The notes: generated by a model from the letters alone, not told the origin. A DNA stretch of 36,564 bases from Melioribacteraceae bacterium (GCA_022181065.1 BQMY01000133.1:1-36564), one strand, 5' to 3'. Counted from the first letter of the stretch, positions 7,464-16,135 are shown. Program-made: numbers and translations.

Positions 7464-9110
7464 TCAATCAAGTAATATTTTGCTCTGCTCTTTAAGTTCT
7501 CTATTGAGAATTCTGTCATTCTCAGAATAATCAATAGGAACATCAATTAGATGAACACCACCCTGTAAGTGGCATTTTTCAAGCAGTGGGATCAATTCAT
7601 CAGCAGCGGATATTTTATGACCGAAGGCTCCATAACTTTCAGCATACTTCACAAAGTCAGGGTTTCCAATATCGAGACCAAAATCGTCAAATTCCATCTT
7701 CGCCTGTTTCCATTTTATCATACCATAAGCGTCATCACGGAGAAGCAGAATAATGAGATTCATTTTTAATCTCACCGCTGTTTCCAGCTCCTGCGAATTC
7801 ATCATGAAACCACCATCACCACTAATCGCGATTACTCTTCTGTCGGGGAATACCAGATGTGCTGCCATCGCGGAAGGAAGTCCCGCGCCCATAGTTGCGA
7901 GCGCGTTATCCAGCAGTACAGTATTTGGAAGATGCGCTTTATAATTCCTTGAAAACCATATTTTATACATACCATTATCCAAGGCTATTATCCCGTCAGA
8001 AGGCATAAATTTTCTAACATCATTTACAAGTCTTTGCGGAAGTATCGGGAATCTGTCATCATTTTTATCAATGTCAAAGTGCTGATCTATAGCATCTTTT
8101 ACCTTTAAGAAGTGAGTAAAATCCCAATGTGATTGTTTTTCCAGTTTTGTTGTAATTTGCCAGATAGAATTGGCTATATCACCAACCACCTCAACTTGCG
8201 GAAAGTAAACCGGGTCAACTTCCGCCGATGAAAAGTTGATGTGAATAACCTTAAATCCATCCCTCTCCATAAAAAATGGCGGTTTTTCTACAACATCATG
8301 CCCCACATTTATAACCAGATCACTTTTAATGACAGCCGTGTGTAAAAAATCAGCATCAGATAAAGCGGCGTTACCCAAAAACAGCTCATCTCTTTCATCA
8401 AGCACACCCTTTCCCATTTGTGTGCTAAAAAACGGAATACCTGTTAAATCAACAAACTTGCGCAACATTTTCGCGGTAAGTTTTCTGTTCGCGCCCGCAC
8501 CGATCAAAAGCAAAGGGGATTTGGATTCCTTTATTATATCAACAGCTCTTGTGATTGCTTTTTCTTCCGCAACAGGTCTTCTCATCAAACTTTTATTGAT
8601 GACATCCGAGGATGTTTCTTCAGCCGCAATATCCTCCGGTAGTTCGAGATGTCCGGCACCTGGTCTTTCCTCTTCTATAATCCTGAAAACTTCCCTTATT
8701 CTTGAAGGAATTGCGTCCCCGCTAACAATTTGCTTCGTATATTTTGTAATCGGCTGCATCATCTGAACAACATCCAGTATCTGAAATCTCCCCTGCTTGC
8801 TGCTCTTCACAGGCTTCTGACCCGTAATCATCAGCATCGGCATTGCCCCAAGCTGTGCGTATGCAGCAGCTGTCACCAAATTAGTGGCACCCGGTCCCAG
8901 GGTGGAGAGACAGACTCCTGCCCTGCCGGTAAGCCGTCCATATGTAGCGGCCATAAATCCGGCAGCTTGTTCATGCCTGCAAAGTATCAGTTTAATTGAT
9001 GATTTTCTTAACGATTCAAGCAGATCAAGATTTTCTTCTCCGGGTATTCCGAAGATATACTCAACACCCTCTTGTTCGAGGCATTTAACAAACAGATCCG
9101 AGGCCTTCAT
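7464..9110 (-). CDS. Acetolactate-synthase-like ThDP-dependent enzyme (large subunit type)
   Basis: The 548-residue enzyme (ATG at 9110, MKASDLF) has the three-domain layout of ThDP enzymes. The N-terminal pyrimidine-binding domain carries the catalytic Glu in RHEQAAGF (Glu47). A central Rossmann-like domain follows. The C-terminal ThDP-binding domain has GDGG at 431-434 and a downstream Asn for metal. Members with the IPGEENLDLLESL signature are annotated as acetolactate synthase: two pyruvates to 2-acetolactate and CO2. No regulatory small subunit (ilvN) or other branched-chain gene is adjacent, so a catabolic AlsS-type or other 2-oxoacid role is possible. A TTG at 9122 would extend it by four residues. 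GGAAAAG lies just before the ATG and supports the shorter form. Confidence 0.85.
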   Translation of the reverse strand: MKASDLFVKCLEQEGVEYIFGIPGEENLDLLESLRKSSIKLILCRHEQAAGFMAATYGRLTGRAGVCLSTLGPGATNLVTAAAYAQLGAMPMLMITGQKPVKSSKQGRFQILDVVQMMQPITKYTKQIVSGDAIPSRIREVFRIIEEERPGAGHLELPEDIAAEETSSDVINKSLMRRPVAEEKAITRAVDIIKESKSPLLLIGAGANRKLTAKMLRKFVDLTGIPFFSTQMGKGVLDERDELFLGNAALSDADFLHTAVIKSDLVINVGHDVVEKPPFFMERDGFKVIHINFSSAEVDPVYFPQVEVVGDIANSIWQITTKLEKQSHWDFTHFLKVKDAIDQHFDIDKNDDRFPILPQRLVNDVRKFMPSDGIIALDNGMYKIWFSRNYKAHLPNTVLLDNALATMGAGLPSAMAAHLVFPDRRVIAISGDGGFMMNSQELETAVRLKMNLIILLLRDDAYGMIKWKQAKMEFDDFGLDIGNPDFVKYAESYGAFGHKISAADELIPLLEKCHLQGGVHLIDVPIDYSENDRILNRELKEQSKILLD

Positions 9111-9190
9111 AATCTTTTCCAATTAGTAAATAATACTTAATGTAGGATTTTTACTGCGAAATTCAAAACACACATTGTACTAACGCCATA

Positions 9191-9217
9191 TATAAAAAAA
9201 CCACCAAAACGGTGGTT
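9191..9217 (-). terminator. Intrinsic terminator of the OmpA-family operon
   Basis: Read on -, a 7-bp stem (9211-9217 with 9199-9205) closes a 5-nt loop and is followed by seven Ts (9194-9200). It lies 24 bp after the OmpA-family stop codon and separates that operon from the acetolactate-synthase-like gene downstream. Confidence 0.88.
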
Positions 9218-9241
9218 CTTTCAATTCAATATTTTCTTATG

Positions 9242-10657
9242 TTACATTTCAGGAGTAATAACGACATCAATTCGTCTGTTTTTCTCTCTCCCGGCTTCGT
9301 TTTCATTATTCGCGATTGGTCTGGCTTCACCATAACCGATGGCGAAAATTTTGTTGCTGGTATCTTTGAGATTAGCTTTAAGATACTGCATAACCGCGTC
9401 AGCTCTTTTCTGGGAAAGTTCCGAGTTAACTTCTTCCCTGCCTTGTGAATCCGTATGTCCTTCAACTGTTACAGTAGCGTTCTGGAATTTTTCAATCGAC
9501 TTCTGAACCCTGCTCAGTACATCAAAATGTTGTGGACCAATAATAGAACTACCAACACTAAATTTAAGGCTTACCAGTCTGATCGTTACTTTCTCCGCAT
9601 CTCGCAGTACAATTGCTTCCCGCTCGAGGAATAGGTCTTCAATTTCATTAACTCTTCGTTTGAATTCTTCAATCAGTTTAACCTTTTCATTAAGCTCGGA
9701 TTTCTCCGCAACGACGGTTCCCAATCTGGTTTCATACTCTCTTAACTGAGAGCGCAGATCACTATTTTCAGCCAGCAGTTTATCTGTTCGGGAAACATAA
9801 TTATTCAACTCTTCTATCAAACCATTGGTAGCCGCGTCAAGACCTTCATCAAATTTAACTTTGTAACTGATCTGTTCTCCAACTCGTTTTAATGGTGATT
9901 CAACTTCAAGAAGAAGTTCTTCTCTTGAAAGGTCTTTGTCATTTATTTCAATTATCTTCGATTTTATAAAAAACGCGTGATTAGTTTCGTATTTCGATTC
10001 TTCAGTTAATTCATCAGCATACTCTGTATTATAACGATCAGCCTCAAGTTCTTTTTCCGCGTTTGATATCAATGTTTTTGCTCGTTCCAGAGTCTTGGGC
10101 GCGTAGGATGAAACATCCTCTTCATCTGCTTGTTTGAGGAGATTCCACACTTCCTGAAGATGAATCACCTTGATCGCATTTAATTCAGATTTCCGATAGA
10201 GCTTTTCTGATTCAAAGCCATATTCACGCGCATCATTCAGATCACTCTCTTCAATAGCTGTAGCGGCGTCTCTGAATCTTTTTTCGGCGTCTTCCCAGTC
10301 ATTAGGGGCATTAACCGCAGCATCTACCTTCTGAGCGTCTTCTCTTGCTTTTAATGTATTTATAAACGTATTCCGACTAATATTAGCCTTTGCTATGGAT
10401 GTTGAGAGGAACTTCTTTGCTTCGTTGATCTCTTTCGTAATGTCATTGAGATCGTCTCCCTGTTTCAGCATCTCTTCTGCATCTCTGTATGTTTCCATTC
10501 CGCTTTCATAAAAATTGGGCGAAAGAAGAGGCGCATTCTCTTTTTTTGCTTCAGCGATAATCAGTTCAAGATCTTTGAATAATCGTTCACGATAATCCTG
10601 AGAGAATAAAACGGTTACAATCAAAAGATAAAAAACAACAATTTTAGAAAAATTCAT
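9242..10657 (-). CDS. OmpA-family peptidoglycan-associated outer-membrane protein
   Basis: The 471-residue protein has a signal peptide (about residues 1-20, ending LFSQ). A long helical, charged region (about 22-345) rich in Glu/Lys/Ala includes a DUF4398-like start and a coiled coil around 285-345. A C-terminal OmpA domain (about 355-471) follows, with VEGHTDSQG and the AVMQYL and NRRIDVVI segments that bind diaminopimelate in peptidoglycan. It probably tethers the envelope to the cell wall. There is no eight-stranded OmpA barrel and no lipobox, so membrane attachment is unclear. It is the last gene of a three-gene operon, 15 bp after the PPC-domain gene, and ends at a strong terminator. 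Confidence 0.85.
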   Translation of the reverse strand: MNFSKIVVFYLLIVTVLFSQDYRERLFKDLELIIAEAKKENAPLLSPNFYESGMETYRDAEEMLKQGDDLNDITKEINEAKKFLSTSIAKANISRNTFINTLKAREDAQKVDAAVNAPNDWEDAEKRFRDAATAIEESDLNDAREYGFESEKLYRKSELNAIKVIHLQEVWNLLKQADEEDVSSYAPKTLERAKTLISNAEKELEADRYNTEYADELTEESKYETNHAFFIKSKIIEINDKDLSREELLLEVESPLKRVGEQISYKVKFDEGLDAATNGLIEELNNYVSRTDKLLAENSDLRSQLREYETRLGTVVAEKSELNEKVKLIEEFKRRVNEIEDLFLEREAIVLRDAEKVTIRLVSLKFSVGSSIIGPQHFDVLSRVQKSIEKFQNATVTVEGHTDSQGREEVNSELSQKRADAVMQYLKANLKDTSNKIFAIGYGEARPIANNENEAGREKNRRIDVVITPEM

Positions 10658-10672
10658 TCGTTCCTCTGCCCG

Positions 10673-11488
10673 TTATTTTGTATTTATAAAAACCATTTCA
10701 AGAGAATAATCACTATTCCCTTCGGTTGAAAAATCATTTAATTTCAATATTACTGCAATTCTGCCCGCTTCAGTTTTTTTAGAATATTCAACTTTTTTTT
10801 GTTTGAAATCTTCTATTGGCTGCCAATCACTTTTATATTCGTTCCAGCCTTCTCCAAGGCAAGACTGTAATTTCAATCTCGACTCTATATATTTTTTTTC
10901 AGCCTCAGCTTTATCACTATTTGAAAGAATAACAGTGTTATAAGAGCCGTCGTTACCGTCAATAAAGGCATCTTCTGTATCACTTATTTTGTAAAGGGTA
11001 TCATTTTCCTGAAGAAAAAGAAAATAAGCGTCTGAATGTTTAATCACATATTGCAATTCATCGCAAAACTCTTTTTCAGGCTCTTTCAATGCCGCGCTAT
11101 CGGCAAAAGCGTATTGATAGAAATAGTTTCCTCTTGAATTCGCGGTACCAATTATATAAACATAATATTCACCGGTTTCGGGAATTGATGTTTTGATAGA
11201 GGCAAAACCTGTACCCTGCGACTGATTTTCCATAAGATTTTCTTTTCCGGGAGTTACCAGAATTATAGATGGATTGAACTCCTCTGAAAAAACAGAAAAA
11301 TAAACAAATTCACCCTTGTTCAGATAGACCTGAAACCCGTCATACCTGCCAAACTCTTTCTTGTAGGAATCACTCTCTTCCAGTTTTCCCTGAACCATAT
11401 CATATTCAATATAATTTGCAGGTTGTTGCGCTGTTACTGAAACAAAAGTAACTATCCAAATGGATATTGCTAATAAAATATTTCTCAT
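10673..11488 (-). CDS. Secreted protein with a PPC-like beta-sandwich domain
   Basis: The 271-residue protein has a signal peptide (1-21, ending VTAQ). Residues about 25-130 match the pattern of bacterial pre-peptidase C-terminal (PPC) domains: a start with an extended loop, a central FNPSIILVTPG, and a closing GEYYVYI strand. The remaining half (about 135-271) is beta-rich and unrecognised. PPC domains usually accompany secreted peptidases or act in substrate binding; here the peptidase is encoded separately, just upstream. The ATG directly follows the stop codon of the peptidase-like gene with no gap, suggesting coupled translation. Function is unknown. Confidence 0.7.
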   Translation of the reverse strand: MRNILLAISIWIVTFVSVTAQQPANYIEYDMVQGKLEESDSYKKEFGRYDGFQVYLNKGEFVYFSVFSEEFNPSIILVTPGKENLMENQSQGTGFASIKTSIPETGEYYVYIIGTANSRGNYFYQYAFADSAALKEPEKEFCDELQYVIKHSDAYFLFLQENDTLYKISDTEDAFIDGNDGSYNTVILSNSDKAEAEKKYIESRLKLQSCLGEGWNEYKSDWQPIEDFKQKKVEYSKKTEAGRIAVILKLNDFSTEGNSDYSLEMVFINTK

Positions 11489-12316
11489 TTATTGACCAAT
11501 TTTATATCCGGAAATTTTATAATCTACTTTCTCGTTTGCGTCACCGCTAATTATCTCATCAGGATCTGTAACCCTGACCACCATTACTTCGTTGATTCTA
11601 TCTACTGGAACAACATCGTCGCCCAAACCGTTTGTACCTTTCTGACTCGACCAGTAAACCACGTGCAATTCTTCATTTTCATCAACGTACCAGCCAAGAA
11701 ATATAACAGAATGCCCGCCACCATTGTTCCAGCTGATATTCATGAAATCACCCGACTGAGCATCCTCCGGATTTATAACTTCACCGGCGTTAAAATATTG
11801 CACAAGCGCAAAATGATTACCATAACCGTCGGCATTCCAGTTTCCCCAGAATTTTATTTTATCCTCTCTCCTTCCACCATCTTTCTCCTGCATCCGCAGA
11901 AGTTCTTCACGCTCTTTGCTGATCGATGTCTCTTTTCCCTCAAGATAGGAATTAAGTCCTTCAATAAATGCTGAAAAAGAAGCACCGCTGCAATAACTTG
12001 TTTTGCGAGCCGGATCCACCAGAGGACAACTGCCGAGCTTCAAAGAATATCCTATTGGTGATTCGGGTGGATCAGCCTTAATCCCGATAAAATATCCACC
12101 ACCTTCAGGAGCTGATTTCTGAACAGCATCTATCCCCTTCAGGACATCAAGATTAAAGCCCGAAGTGTATTTACTAAATATTTCAAAATGAGAAAAATGA
12201 TGTTCCCCGTTCGAAATATCAGCATCATTCAATTTTGTTTTTAGTTTGTCTCCCACTGCCGAATAAATAATAGCTGATGATAACAACAAAAATACAAGAG
12301 TGACTATCTTCTTCAA
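11489..12316 (-). CDS. Putative secreted papain-fold (NlpC/CHAP-like) cysteine hydrolase
   Basis: I read this as 275 residues from a TTG at 12316. That start gives a clean signal peptide beginning MKKIVTL and has GGGAAAAG about 5 nt upstream. An extension from a TTG at 12370 would add 18 residues and give an atypical N-terminus. Cys109 in SYCSGASF sits at the start of a helix, and His202 in GGGHSVIFLGW lies on a strand after a 'SGDFM' segment. A polar Ser-Ser-Gln / Thr-Asn stretch follows near 223-229. This is the Cys-His-polar order of the NlpC/P60-CHAP superfamily, but with a longer insertion between Cys and His than usual. It is probably a cell-wall amidase/peptidase or a peptide hydrolase in the periplasm. 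Family assignment is by motif only. Confidence 0.55.
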   Translation of the reverse strand: MKKIVTLVFLLLSSAIIYSAVGDKLKTKLNDADISNGEHHFSHFEIFSKYTSGFNLDVLKGIDAVQKSAPEGGGYFIGIKADPPESPIGYSLKLGSCPLVDPARKTSYCSGASFSAFIEGLNSYLEGKETSISKEREELLRMQEKDGGRREDKIKFWGNWNADGYGNHFALVQYFNAGEVINPEDAQSGDFMNISWNNGGGHSVIFLGWYVDENEELHVVYWSSQKGTNGLGDDVVPVDRINEVMVVRVTDPDEIISGDANEKVDYKISGYKIGQ

Positions 12317-12452
12317 AGCTTTTCCCGGTCTGTTTTTATTCAAGATAACAAGATAATGATATTTCGACAATTTTGTTACAACTACAAGGTTTAATTCTTT
12401 ATTGCAAATTATTCAATGTTTTTAAAAAGATATAAAAATCCCTGTTAAATTA

Positions 12453-12505
12453 TTTTTAACTTTTACAATTTTCAGGAAATCAATAACTTGTAAAATTGTT
12501 AAAAA
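12453..12505. promoter_or_regulatory. Imperfect inverted repeat in the divergent promoter region
   Basis: TTTTTAAC followed by TTTTACAA (12453-12468) mirrors TTGTAAAA followed by TTGTTAAAAA (12488-12505). The arms are complementary apart from a 2-nt bulge, around a 19-nt centre. It lies 34 bp before the ATG of the sugar transporter, in the 222-bp gap (12317-12538) between divergent genes. It could be an operator for a sugar-responsive repressor or a leader hairpin. The AT-rich content makes chance palindromes likely. Confidence 0.3.
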
Positions 12506-12538
12506 CTCACTCAACAAGAACAATTAAACAGGTTAACC

Positions 12539-13810
12539 ATGCTTGAAATTCAAAAAAAATTATCGAACTCATTTTACGCTATACTCAGCTTGCCGGCGAC
12601 AGCGATGGGGTTTGCGCTTTCCGTACAAATTTCCGCTTTGAGTTGGATTATGACAACGGAATACGGTCTCGATCTTCATGAAGTCGGGATTGTTTGGTCC
12701 GCAGGACCAATCGCCGGTATAATCGGACAATTATTATTTGGCGTAATTAGTGACAAGGCCTGGTTCTGGGGCGGCAGAAGACGTCCATTTATCCTTATGG
12801 GAGGAACTCTTGCGGCACTTAGCCTAATAGCCTTGCCAAACCTTGGTGTAATTGCCGATGTGTTTGGTACAACTGATATCATAATGGTCGCAATTGTTGT
12901 AGCGTTAACACTCGATTTATCTATCAATATAAGCTTTAACCCTACCCGCTCGCTGATTACCGACGTCACTCCTGACGGAACGCCTCGTACTAAGGGATAT
13001 ACATGGATGCAGACAATCTCCGGTACTTTTGGTGTGCTGGCATATGCCATTGGCGCGATCCTCGGAAATTATGTACTCATTTATTTTGGTGTTATTCTGG
13101 TACTTGCATTTTCCGTTTTGCCGATGTTATTTATTTCCGAGCCGAAAGTTTTAGGCAAATATGATGATGATGATTCGGAACAAACTGATCAGGTTGTAAA
13201 AAAAGAAACAGAATGGGCTGAATTTATTAAGGTATTTCTGGCAAACGCCTTTTCGTGGATTGGCGTTCAAACGATGTTTGTTTACATGATAGGATATGTA
13301 AATCAATACCTCTCTCCTGTTGATAATGATGATACAGGCATGATAATATCTGTTTCGTTTTTAATACTCAACGCTGTAGGAGCCTTACTTCCTGCATTTG
13401 TGCTTGAACCATTGACTGAAAAAATTGGTCGTGTTAAAACACACTATATTGCACTCGCTTTTATGGCTGCGGGATATGCCGGAATTGTCTTTTTTGGAAT
13501 GGACAGATATATAGTTTTCGGTCTGATGGCAGTTGCGGGTATCGGTTGGGCAGCGATTGTAAGTTTGCCTTTTGCTATCATGTCAGAAAAGATCAACCAG
13601 ACTAAAATGGGTCTGTTCATGGGCATCTTTAATCTTTCAATAGTTCTACCCCAATTATTTGTTTCACTCCAGATTGGCGCGTGGGTAGAAGCCGCTGAAA
13701 ATAAAAACCTGATATTTATAATCGCGGCGGTATCACTTGCGGTGTCCTCGATACTATGGGCGTTGGTTAAGGAAGCAAAATCGATTGAGAAGGATATTGG
13801 AGTTGAATAA
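12539..13810 (+). CDS. MFS transporter, SLC45/sucrose-symporter-like
   Basis: The 423-residue protein has about twelve membrane segments in two six-helix halves joined by a charged loop (about residues 200-222, rich in Asp, Glu and Lys). The loop between helices 2 and 3 carries a motif-A variant with a run of three arginines (GRRRPFI, 79-85) after SDKAWFW, as in SLC45 and GPH-type sugar:cation symporters. The N-terminal ALSVQISALSWI segment also fits that family. It probably imports a sugar or glycoside with protons or sodium. No sugar-cleaving enzyme is adjacent, so the substrate is unknown. The ribosome binding site is weak. Transcription is separate from the divergent peptidase operon. Confidence 0.8.
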   Translation: MLEIQKKLSNSFYAILSLPATAMGFALSVQISALSWIMTTEYGLDLHEVGIVWSAGPIAGIIGQLLFGVISDKAWFWGGRRRPFILMGGTLAALSLIALPNLGVIADVFGTTDIIMVAIVVALTLDLSINISFNPTRSLITDVTPDGTPRTKGYTWMQTISGTFGVLAYAIGAILGNYVLIYFGVILVLAFSVLPMLFISEPKVLGKYDDDDSEQTDQVVKKETEWAEFIKVFLANAFSWIGVQTMFVYMIGYVNQYLSPVDNDDTGMIISVSFLILNAVGALLPAFVLEPLTEKIGRVKTHYIALAFMAAGYAGIVFFGMDRYIVFGLMAVAGIGWAAIVSLPFAIMSEKINQTKMGLFMGIFNLSIVLPQLFVSLQIGAWVEAAENKNLIFIIAAVSLAVSSILWALVKEAKSIEKDIGVE

Positions 13811-13827
13811 TTAAATCAAATATTTTC

Positions 13828-13856
13828 TTGATTTGTTATTACGATAAGAATACATT
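13828..13856 (+). promoter_or_regulatory. Candidate sigma70-like promoter for smpB-tyrS-pdaD
   Basis: TTGATT (13828-13833) and TACATT (13851-13856) are separated by exactly 17 bp, 36 bp before the likely smpB start. The -35 hexamer also overlaps an AT-rich 7-bp stem (13813-13819 with 13828-13834) that could act as a weak terminator for the transporter gene. The match is moderate, and promoter rules in this phylum differ from those of E. coli. Confidence 0.3.
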
Positions 13857-13891
13857 TAGTGGTTTAACATTTTTTGATTTACAGGATTATT

Positions 13892-14332
13892 TTGAAACTT
13901 ATTACTCAAAATAGAAAAGCAAGATACGAATACCATATTCTGGAAACTTATGAAGCCGGTATATCCCTTGTAGGAACTGAGGTAAAATCGTTGAGGAATA
14001 ATAAAGTCAATCTCACCGATGCATACGCACAGTTGCGAAATGGTGAAGTATGGCTTGTAAAAGCTCACATCAATGTTTATGACCATGGAAACATTCAGAA
14101 CCATGATCCCGAACGGCAACGCAAACTATTGCTGCACAAATCTGAAATCAGAAAACTTAAAAAAGCTATTGATGAAAAAGGTAACTCTCTTATTCCGCTG
14201 AGCCTCTACTTTAAAGATGGAAAAATCAAAGTGGAATTGGCTGTTGCGAAAGGCAAGAAGTTACATGATAAGAGAAAAGATATTGCTGAAAAAGATATGA
14301 AAAGAGAAATTCAGCGTAAAATAAAAATTTAA
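13892..14332 (+). CDS. smpB: SsrA-binding protein SmpB
   Basis: SmpB binds tmRNA and brings it to stalled ribosomes for trans-translation. The protein is 146 residues when started at TTG 13892 (MKLITQNRKARYEY), which is where the family normally begins; AGGA lies about 5 nt before it. An in-frame TTG at 13874 would add six residues with no family match. Hallmarks are the N-terminal NRKARYEYHI, the GTEVKSLR strand, KAHINVY, the LLLHK/EI segment and the basic tail GKKLHDKRKDIAEKD. The C-terminal tail ends in KIKI. It leads a + strand cluster with tyrS (14 bp downstream) and pdaD. No ssrA gene is visible in the window. Confidence 0.95.
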   Translation: MKLITQNRKARYEYHILETYEAGISLVGTEVKSLRNNKVNLTDAYAQLRNGEVWLVKAHINVYDHGNIQNHDPERQRKLLLHKSEIRKLKKAIDEKGNSLIPLSLYFKDGKIKVELAVAKGKKLHDKRKDIAEKDMKREIQRKIKI

Positions 14333-14346
14333 GGAGTTTTATTGTT

Positions 14347-15573
14347 TTGACTGATTTTGTAAAATTTCCTCCTGTAAACGAACAGCTAGACCTTATAAAA
14401 AGAGGCACTTCAGAAATTATACCGATTGAAGAGCTTGAGAATAAACTTAAAAAGTCCGGAGAAACCGGTAAACCACTGAATATTAAATTGGGCTGTGATC
14501 CAACACGTCCTGATCTTCATCTGGGGCACTCTGTAGTTTTAAGGAAATTGGCTCAATTCCAGCAATTAGGACATCAGGCTATTCTAATTATTGGTGATTT
14601 TACCGCCATGATTGGTGATCCATCGGGCAGGAACTCTACTCGCCCGCCCCTCACATATGAACAGAGCCGGGAAAACGCGCAATCGTATATCGAACAAGCA
14701 GCAAAAATACTCGATAAGGACAGAACAAAAATCGTTTATAACGGTGAATGGTTATCCCCGATGAATTTTCAGGATGTCATTAAGCTTGCTTCAAAATATA
14801 CCGTTGCAAGAATGATTGAGAGAGATGATTTCACCAAACGATTCAAAGGCGGAATACCTATAAGCTTGCACGAGTTTTTATATCCTCTCGCTCAGGCAAT
14901 GGATTCAGTCGCCATTGAAAGTGATGTTGAGCTGGGCGGAACCGACCAGAAATTCAACCTCCTCGTTGGAAGAGATATTCAGCGGGAATCGGGTATGGAA
15001 CCTCAGGTTATACTTACAATGCCACTTTTGGTTGGTACTGACGGTACAGAAAAAATGAGTAAATCATACGATAATTACATCGGTATCCATGATGAGCCAA
15101 AAGATATATTTGGTAAAACCCTTTCAATCCCGGATAATCTCATATATAACTATTACGAACTTGCCACTGATATCACAAATGAAGAATTAACAAATATCAA
15201 GGCACAGCTTGAAGACAGCTCAATAAATCCTCGTAACATAAAACGCGCTCTGGCTCGCAAACTTGTTGAGATGTATCACGACGCTGATGCGGCTCAAAAA
15301 GCAGAAGAAGAATTCGATAAGATATTTATCAATAAAGGCACTCCGGATGACATTCCGGAATTAAAACTTGACAATGTGTCGAATATCAGTATAATTGATT
15401 TAATAATGGAAGCAAAATTTGCACCTTCAAAAGGTGAAGCCCGTCGCTTAATTCAGCAAGGTGGTGTTTCACTCGATGGTGATAAAATTACAGACTTTAA
15501 AGCAGAAATAACCCTTAAATCAGAAATGATACTTAAGGTGGGAAAAAGAAAATTCACTAAAATCATTATTTAG
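14347..15573 (+). CDS. tyrS: Tyrosyl-tRNA synthetase
   Basis: This 408-residue class I aminoacyl-tRNA synthetase charges tRNA-Tyr. The HIGH-type motif is HLGH (residues 58-61) in PDLHLGHSVV, the signature loop is KMSKS (236-240), and VELGGTDQKFN (about 194-204) is the tyrosine-pocket segment. A C-terminal S4 RNA-binding domain lies at about 345-405 (SKGEARRLIQQGG). KMSKS and the length place it in the shorter TyrZ-like branch rather than the E. coli TyrS branch. The start is TTG at 14347, with a strong AAGGAG at 14331-14336 overlapping the end of the smpB stop region. No T-box leader fits in the short gap. Confidence 0.96.
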   Translation: MTDFVKFPPVNEQLDLIKRGTSEIIPIEELENKLKKSGETGKPLNIKLGCDPTRPDLHLGHSVVLRKLAQFQQLGHQAILIIGDFTAMIGDPSGRNSTRPPLTYEQSRENAQSYIEQAAKILDKDRTKIVYNGEWLSPMNFQDVIKLASKYTVARMIERDDFTKRFKGGIPISLHEFLYPLAQAMDSVAIESDVELGGTDQKFNLLVGRDIQRESGMEPQVILTMPLLVGTDGTEKMSKSYDNYIGIHDEPKDIFGKTLSIPDNLIYNYYELATDITNEELTNIKAQLEDSSINPRNIKRALARKLVEMYHDADAAQKAEEEFDKIFINKGTPDDIPELKLDNVSNISIIDLIMEAKFAPSKGEARRLIQQGGVSLDGDKITDFKAEITLKSEMILKVGKRKFTKIII

Positions 15574-15585
15574 CAGGAGAATAAA

Positions 15586-16131
15586 TTGTACGTACCAAAA
15601 AATTTATTTTTCACAAAAGGGGTTGGAAGACATAAAGAGTATTTAGCCTCATTTGAGTTGGCGCTTAGAGATGCGAAAATTGAAAAATTTAATCTTGTAA
15701 GTGTTAGCAGTATTTACCCCATTGGGTGTAAAAAAATTACTGTTGAAAAAGGGCTTGAACATCTTGTACCCGGTCAGATTGTACATGCCGTTATGGCAAG
15801 AAACGCTACAAATGAACCGAACAGACAAATTGCCTCTTCAATCGGTGTGGCTCTTCCAAAGGATAAATCTCGCTACGGATATTTATCTGAGCATCATCCT
15901 TTTGGGCAAAATGAAAAAGTTGCAGGTGATTATGCCGAAGATCTGGCGGCTTCTATGCTGGCAACAACTCTCGGAATTGATTTTAATCCAAACGAAGCCT
16001 GGAACGAAAAAGAGCAGGTATTTAAAATGTCTGGTGAAATAGTTAACACATTTAACATTACACAATCCGCGCGTGGCGAGAAAAACGGGCTGTGGACTAC
16101 AACCGTGGCTGCCGCTATCTTGCTTCCCTGA
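15586..16131 (+). CDS. pdaD: Pyruvoyl-dependent arginine decarboxylase
   Basis: The 181-residue proenzyme converts arginine to agmatine, the first step of one route to putrescine and spermidine. It should self-cleave between Ser41 and Ser42 in [11 protein letters not shown], giving a small beta subunit and an alpha subunit capped by a pyruvoyl group derived from Ser42. Other family features are the [18 protein letters not shown] block with a conserved Glu (about residues 89-106) and a closing TTTVAAA strand. The family is frequent in archaea, Chlorobi and Bacteroidetes-related bacteria. The start is TTG at 15586, preceded by CAGGAGA. It follows tyrS by 12 bp. No agmatine-processing gene is nearby. 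Confidence 0.93.
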   Translation: MYVPKNLFFTKGVGRHKEYLASFELALRDAKIEKFNLVSVSSIYPIGCKKITVEKGLEHLVPGQIVHAVMARNATNEPNRQIASSIGVALPKDKSRYGYLSEHHPFGQNEKVAGDYAEDLAASMLATTLGIDFNPNEAWNEKEQVFKMSGEIVNTFNITQSARGEKNGLWTTTVAAAILLP

Positions 16132-16135
16132 TTTT

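Noticed and set aside
8329-8766. 145-codon + strand frame inside the acetolactate-synthase-like gene
   Set aside because: It is antisense to a conserved enzyme domain, with no recognisable product and no ribosome binding site, so it is a shadow of the real gene.
11492-11974. 160-codon + strand frame opposite the papain-fold gene
   Set aside because: It overlaps a gene with signal peptide, Cys-His motifs and operon spacing on the other strand. Its own product has no family features.
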